Source: JAGPFW01 sp964535155
Lineage (GTDB): Bacteria; Patescibacteriota; WWE3; UBA101185; UBA10185
Reading direction: 5' to 3'
NCBI GenBank assembly: GCA_964535155.1
Contig: CAZHSR010000038.1
Location: 1 to 6,536 of the forward strand
Length of the DNA stretch: 6,536 nucleotides
The notes beneath the pieces were generated by a model. It was not told the DNA's origin and ran no database searches. It was given only the letters and a program-made list of their open reading frames with translations. Shown here piece after piece: positions 5,435 to 6,536 of the stretch (positions are counted from its first letter, which is position 1; each line of letters opens with the position of its first letter). The position numbers and the translations under genes are program-made.

Positions 5435-6283
5435 ATGCATAAAAAAGTTTACAAAAAGAAAGAATCTCAACAATTCTTTACTAAAAACGGCAAGACCTTA
5501 AAGACATACAAGGATTACAATTCCGTTGTCTCCCTACAACAAGAAACCATCCCTGAAGCTGTAGTTGTAGAAAAGCTTGCCAAAGAAGCACAAAAAACCG
5601 AAACGGGAAGGTTTGCCACATATCAGGATAGGCTTTTGCAAACAAGGGAAAGTGCCAAACAAAGACTTTTGGCCTTAAAAAAGGTTAAAAACCTGGAATT
5701 GCCAAGGGTTTCGGCTATCTCACTTGGAATAAACGCCGCTTTAATTATTGCTATAGTCTTTTTAATCTCGGGAGGTACAAGCAATACCCCCAAGTACAAC
5801 AAATACTCCATTTTTTCATCTAAACCTTTAACTGCACTAGCCTCGTCCACAAATCTCTTCGGTGGAGACCCTAGATCTGCAACACTGGAAAAAATCTTTG
5901 AAGCCTACAACTGCCCTTTAAAAGGGTACGGAAAGGTCTTTGTAAAAGAGGCCGACAAACACGAAATCCCTTACTGGCTTGTTGCATCTATTGCGTTCCA
6001 AGAGTCTAGTTGCGGAAAAATTACGCCCAGAATTGAAAGCGGGGAAGAGACTTTTAACGCTTGGGGATGGGGAGTTTGGGGAAAGCATGTTAAAGCTTTT
6101 GGCAGCTGGGAAGAAGGTATTGCTGCAGTATCCAAGTATTTGGGAGACAATTTTTATTCTAGGGGCATAACCAACACTTGTGAAATCATGAAGATTTACA
6201 CGCCTCCTTCCGATGGGTCTTGGTGCCGTGGGGTGAATTATTTTGGGGAGATTATTCAGAGTTATAAAAGTCCCAATAATTAA
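5435..6283 (+). CDS. Membrane-anchored lysozyme-like (putative peptidoglycan hydrolase) protein
   Basis: Numbering is from the ATG at 5435 (282 residues). Residues 1-93 are Lys/Gln/Glu-rich and should be cytoplasmic. One transmembrane helix follows at about 94-112 (ISLGINAALIIAIVFLISG), then a linker to about 145, then an outer domain of about 135 residues. This domain has YWLVASIAFQESSCG (180-194) with a candidate catalytic Glu, E190, placed like the Glu of lysozyme/transglycosylase QES motifs. NAWGWGVWG (208-216) and SWEEGIAAVSKYLGDNFYSRG follow, resembling glucosaminidase/SLT-like domains. Four cysteines (160, 193, 249, 264) could form disulfides. The role is probably cleavage of peptidoglycan glycan strands. 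A TTG at 5378 would add 19 residues. I prefer the ATG because TTGCAC (5378-5383) and TAGAAT (5401-5406), 17 bp apart, look like its promoter, which would place the TTG outside the mRNA. The gene is divergent from the nucleotidylyltransferase gene. Confidence 0.8.
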   Translation: MHKKVYKKKESQQFFTKNGKTLKTYKDYNSVVSLQQETIPEAVVVEKLAKEAQKTETGRFATYQDRLLQTRESAKQRLLALKKVKNLELPRVSAISLGINAALIIAIVFLISGGTSNTPKYNKYSIFSSKPLTALASSTNLFGGDPRSATLEKIFEAYNCPLKGYGKVFVKEADKHEIPYWLVASIAFQESSCGKITPRIESGEETFNAWGWGVWGKHVKAFGSWEEGIAAVSKYLGDNFYSRGITNTCEIMKIYTPPSDGSWCRGVNYFGEIIQSYKSPNN

Positions 6284-6298
6284 GCAATAAATACAATT

Positions 6299-6326
6299 TT
6301 GATAAATATGACATTCATGCTATAAT
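6299..6326 (+). promoter_or_regulatory. Sigma70-type promoter facing the palindrome array
   Basis: TTGATA (6299-6304), 16 bp, and a perfect TATAAT (6321-6326) form one of the best promoters in the window. Transcription would start near 6333. About 200 nt to the window edge contain no open frame of useful length: candidates such as the ATG at 6476 and the GTG at 6412 stop within four codons. The transcript is therefore either a long structured leader or a non-coding RNA. Confidence 0.55.
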
Positions 6327-6392
6327 ATTTGTTGTAACAAGATACTCAAAAGTCCTTCATTAAGGCATTTTTTCCACAGCAACAGTTTATAA

Positions 6393-6531
6393 GGATAATC
6401 CTTTGAAGAAAGTGAACTATTGACTGTTGCAAAGCGGAAAACCGAGTATTTTGTCAAGGATAATCCTTGGAGGCAATGGCACTTTGAGCTGTTGCAACAA
6501 ATAGAAGTACAGATTTCGCCAAGGATAATCC
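6393..6531. repeat. 65-bp periodic array of alternating palindromes, continuing past the right edge
   Basis: GGATAATCC occurs at 6393, 6458 and 6523, exactly 65 bp apart. GTTGCAA occurs at 6426 and 6491, also exactly 65 bp apart. The dyad centres of the two motifs alternate every 32.5 bp (6397, 6429.5, 6462, 6494.5, 6527). The two full 65-bp units agree at about 41 of 65 positions by hand alignment, concentrated around the two motifs. The second GGATAATCC sits in CAAGGATAATCCTTG (7-bp arms), and the second TTGCAA lies in the perfect palindrome TGTTGCAACA (6490-6499). A related TTGTTGTAACAA occurs at 6329-6340 and an inverted GCAACAG at 6379-6385. The right end is cut by the window, so the unit number is unknown. 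Confidence 0.7.
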
Positions 6532-6536
6532 CTAGA

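Noticed and set aside
5979..6170. 63-residue plus-strand open frame within the hydrolase gene
   Set aside because: Out of frame inside the conserved catalytic domain of the larger gene, with no independent signals.
6369..6377. DnaA box (TTTTCCACA) and a replication origin in the right-hand array
   Set aside because: One match to TTWTNCACA is not enough. The GGATTATCC copies contain TTATCC but continue CTG/TTG/TTA instead of ACA, and no dnaA, dnaN or other origin gene is nearby.
6490..6499. parS site (TGTTGCAACA)
   Set aside because: It shares only the TGTT...AACA ends with the ParB consensus and lacks the central CACGTG-like core.
6393..6536. CRISPR array
   Set aside because: The 65-bp periodicity is in the right range, but the strictly identical part is only about 9-11 bp, the rest is about 60% similar, and no cas gene is present. 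CRISPR repeats are normally at least 23 bp and near-identical.

Overview
The window is AT-rich, gene-dense DNA. It probably comes from an uncultivated bacterium of the Candidate Phyla Radiation (Patescibacteria, perhaps Microgenomates-like). That assignment is an inference from gene style: a multi-pass GT-C glycosyltransferase, an EamA transporter, small anchored proteins of unknown function, a signal-anchored cell-wall hydrolase, and start codons without Shine-Dalgarno sequences. No marker gene fixes the taxonomy.

Layout. Positions 1-2822 hold three minus-strand genes in a row. In transcription order these are a GT-C-type membrane glycosyltransferase (1674-2822), a single-pass anchored protein of unknown function (893-1636), and an EamA-type transporter (1-845) whose 3' end lies beyond the left edge. 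A tRNA-Pro(UGG) with encoded CCA (2917-2993) follows on the plus strand. Next is a GHMP-family kinase (3154-4359) whose first motif looks like plant galacturonokinase rather than galactokinase. It converges on a sugar-1-phosphate nucleotidylyltransferase with a short hexapeptide tail (4395-5357, minus). That gene is divergent from a membrane-anchored lysozyme-like protein (5435-6283, plus). The last 250 bases carry no gene. They hold a good sigma70-type promoter followed by a periodic array of palindromes.

Function. The kinase and nucleotidylyltransferase would together make a salvage route from free sugar (candidate: galacturonate) to sugar-1-phosphate to NDP-sugar. The GT-C glycosyltransferase and the hydrolase suggest that envelope polysaccharide is a theme of the locus.

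The most unusual signal is a 9-bp near-palindrome, GGATAATCC / GGATTATCC. It occurs seven times in 6.5 kb, where about 0.05 would be expected by chance. Two copies sit exactly 13 bp upstream of the -10 boxes of the genes at 893-1636 and 1-845, and share the extension CTGTAA. Two are inside the 893-1636 coding sequence. Three stand exactly 65 bp apart in the right-hand array, with a second palindrome core (TTGCAA) exactly halfway between them. In addition, four minus-strand genes have -10 boxes only 6-10 nt before their start codons, which implies leaderless mRNAs.
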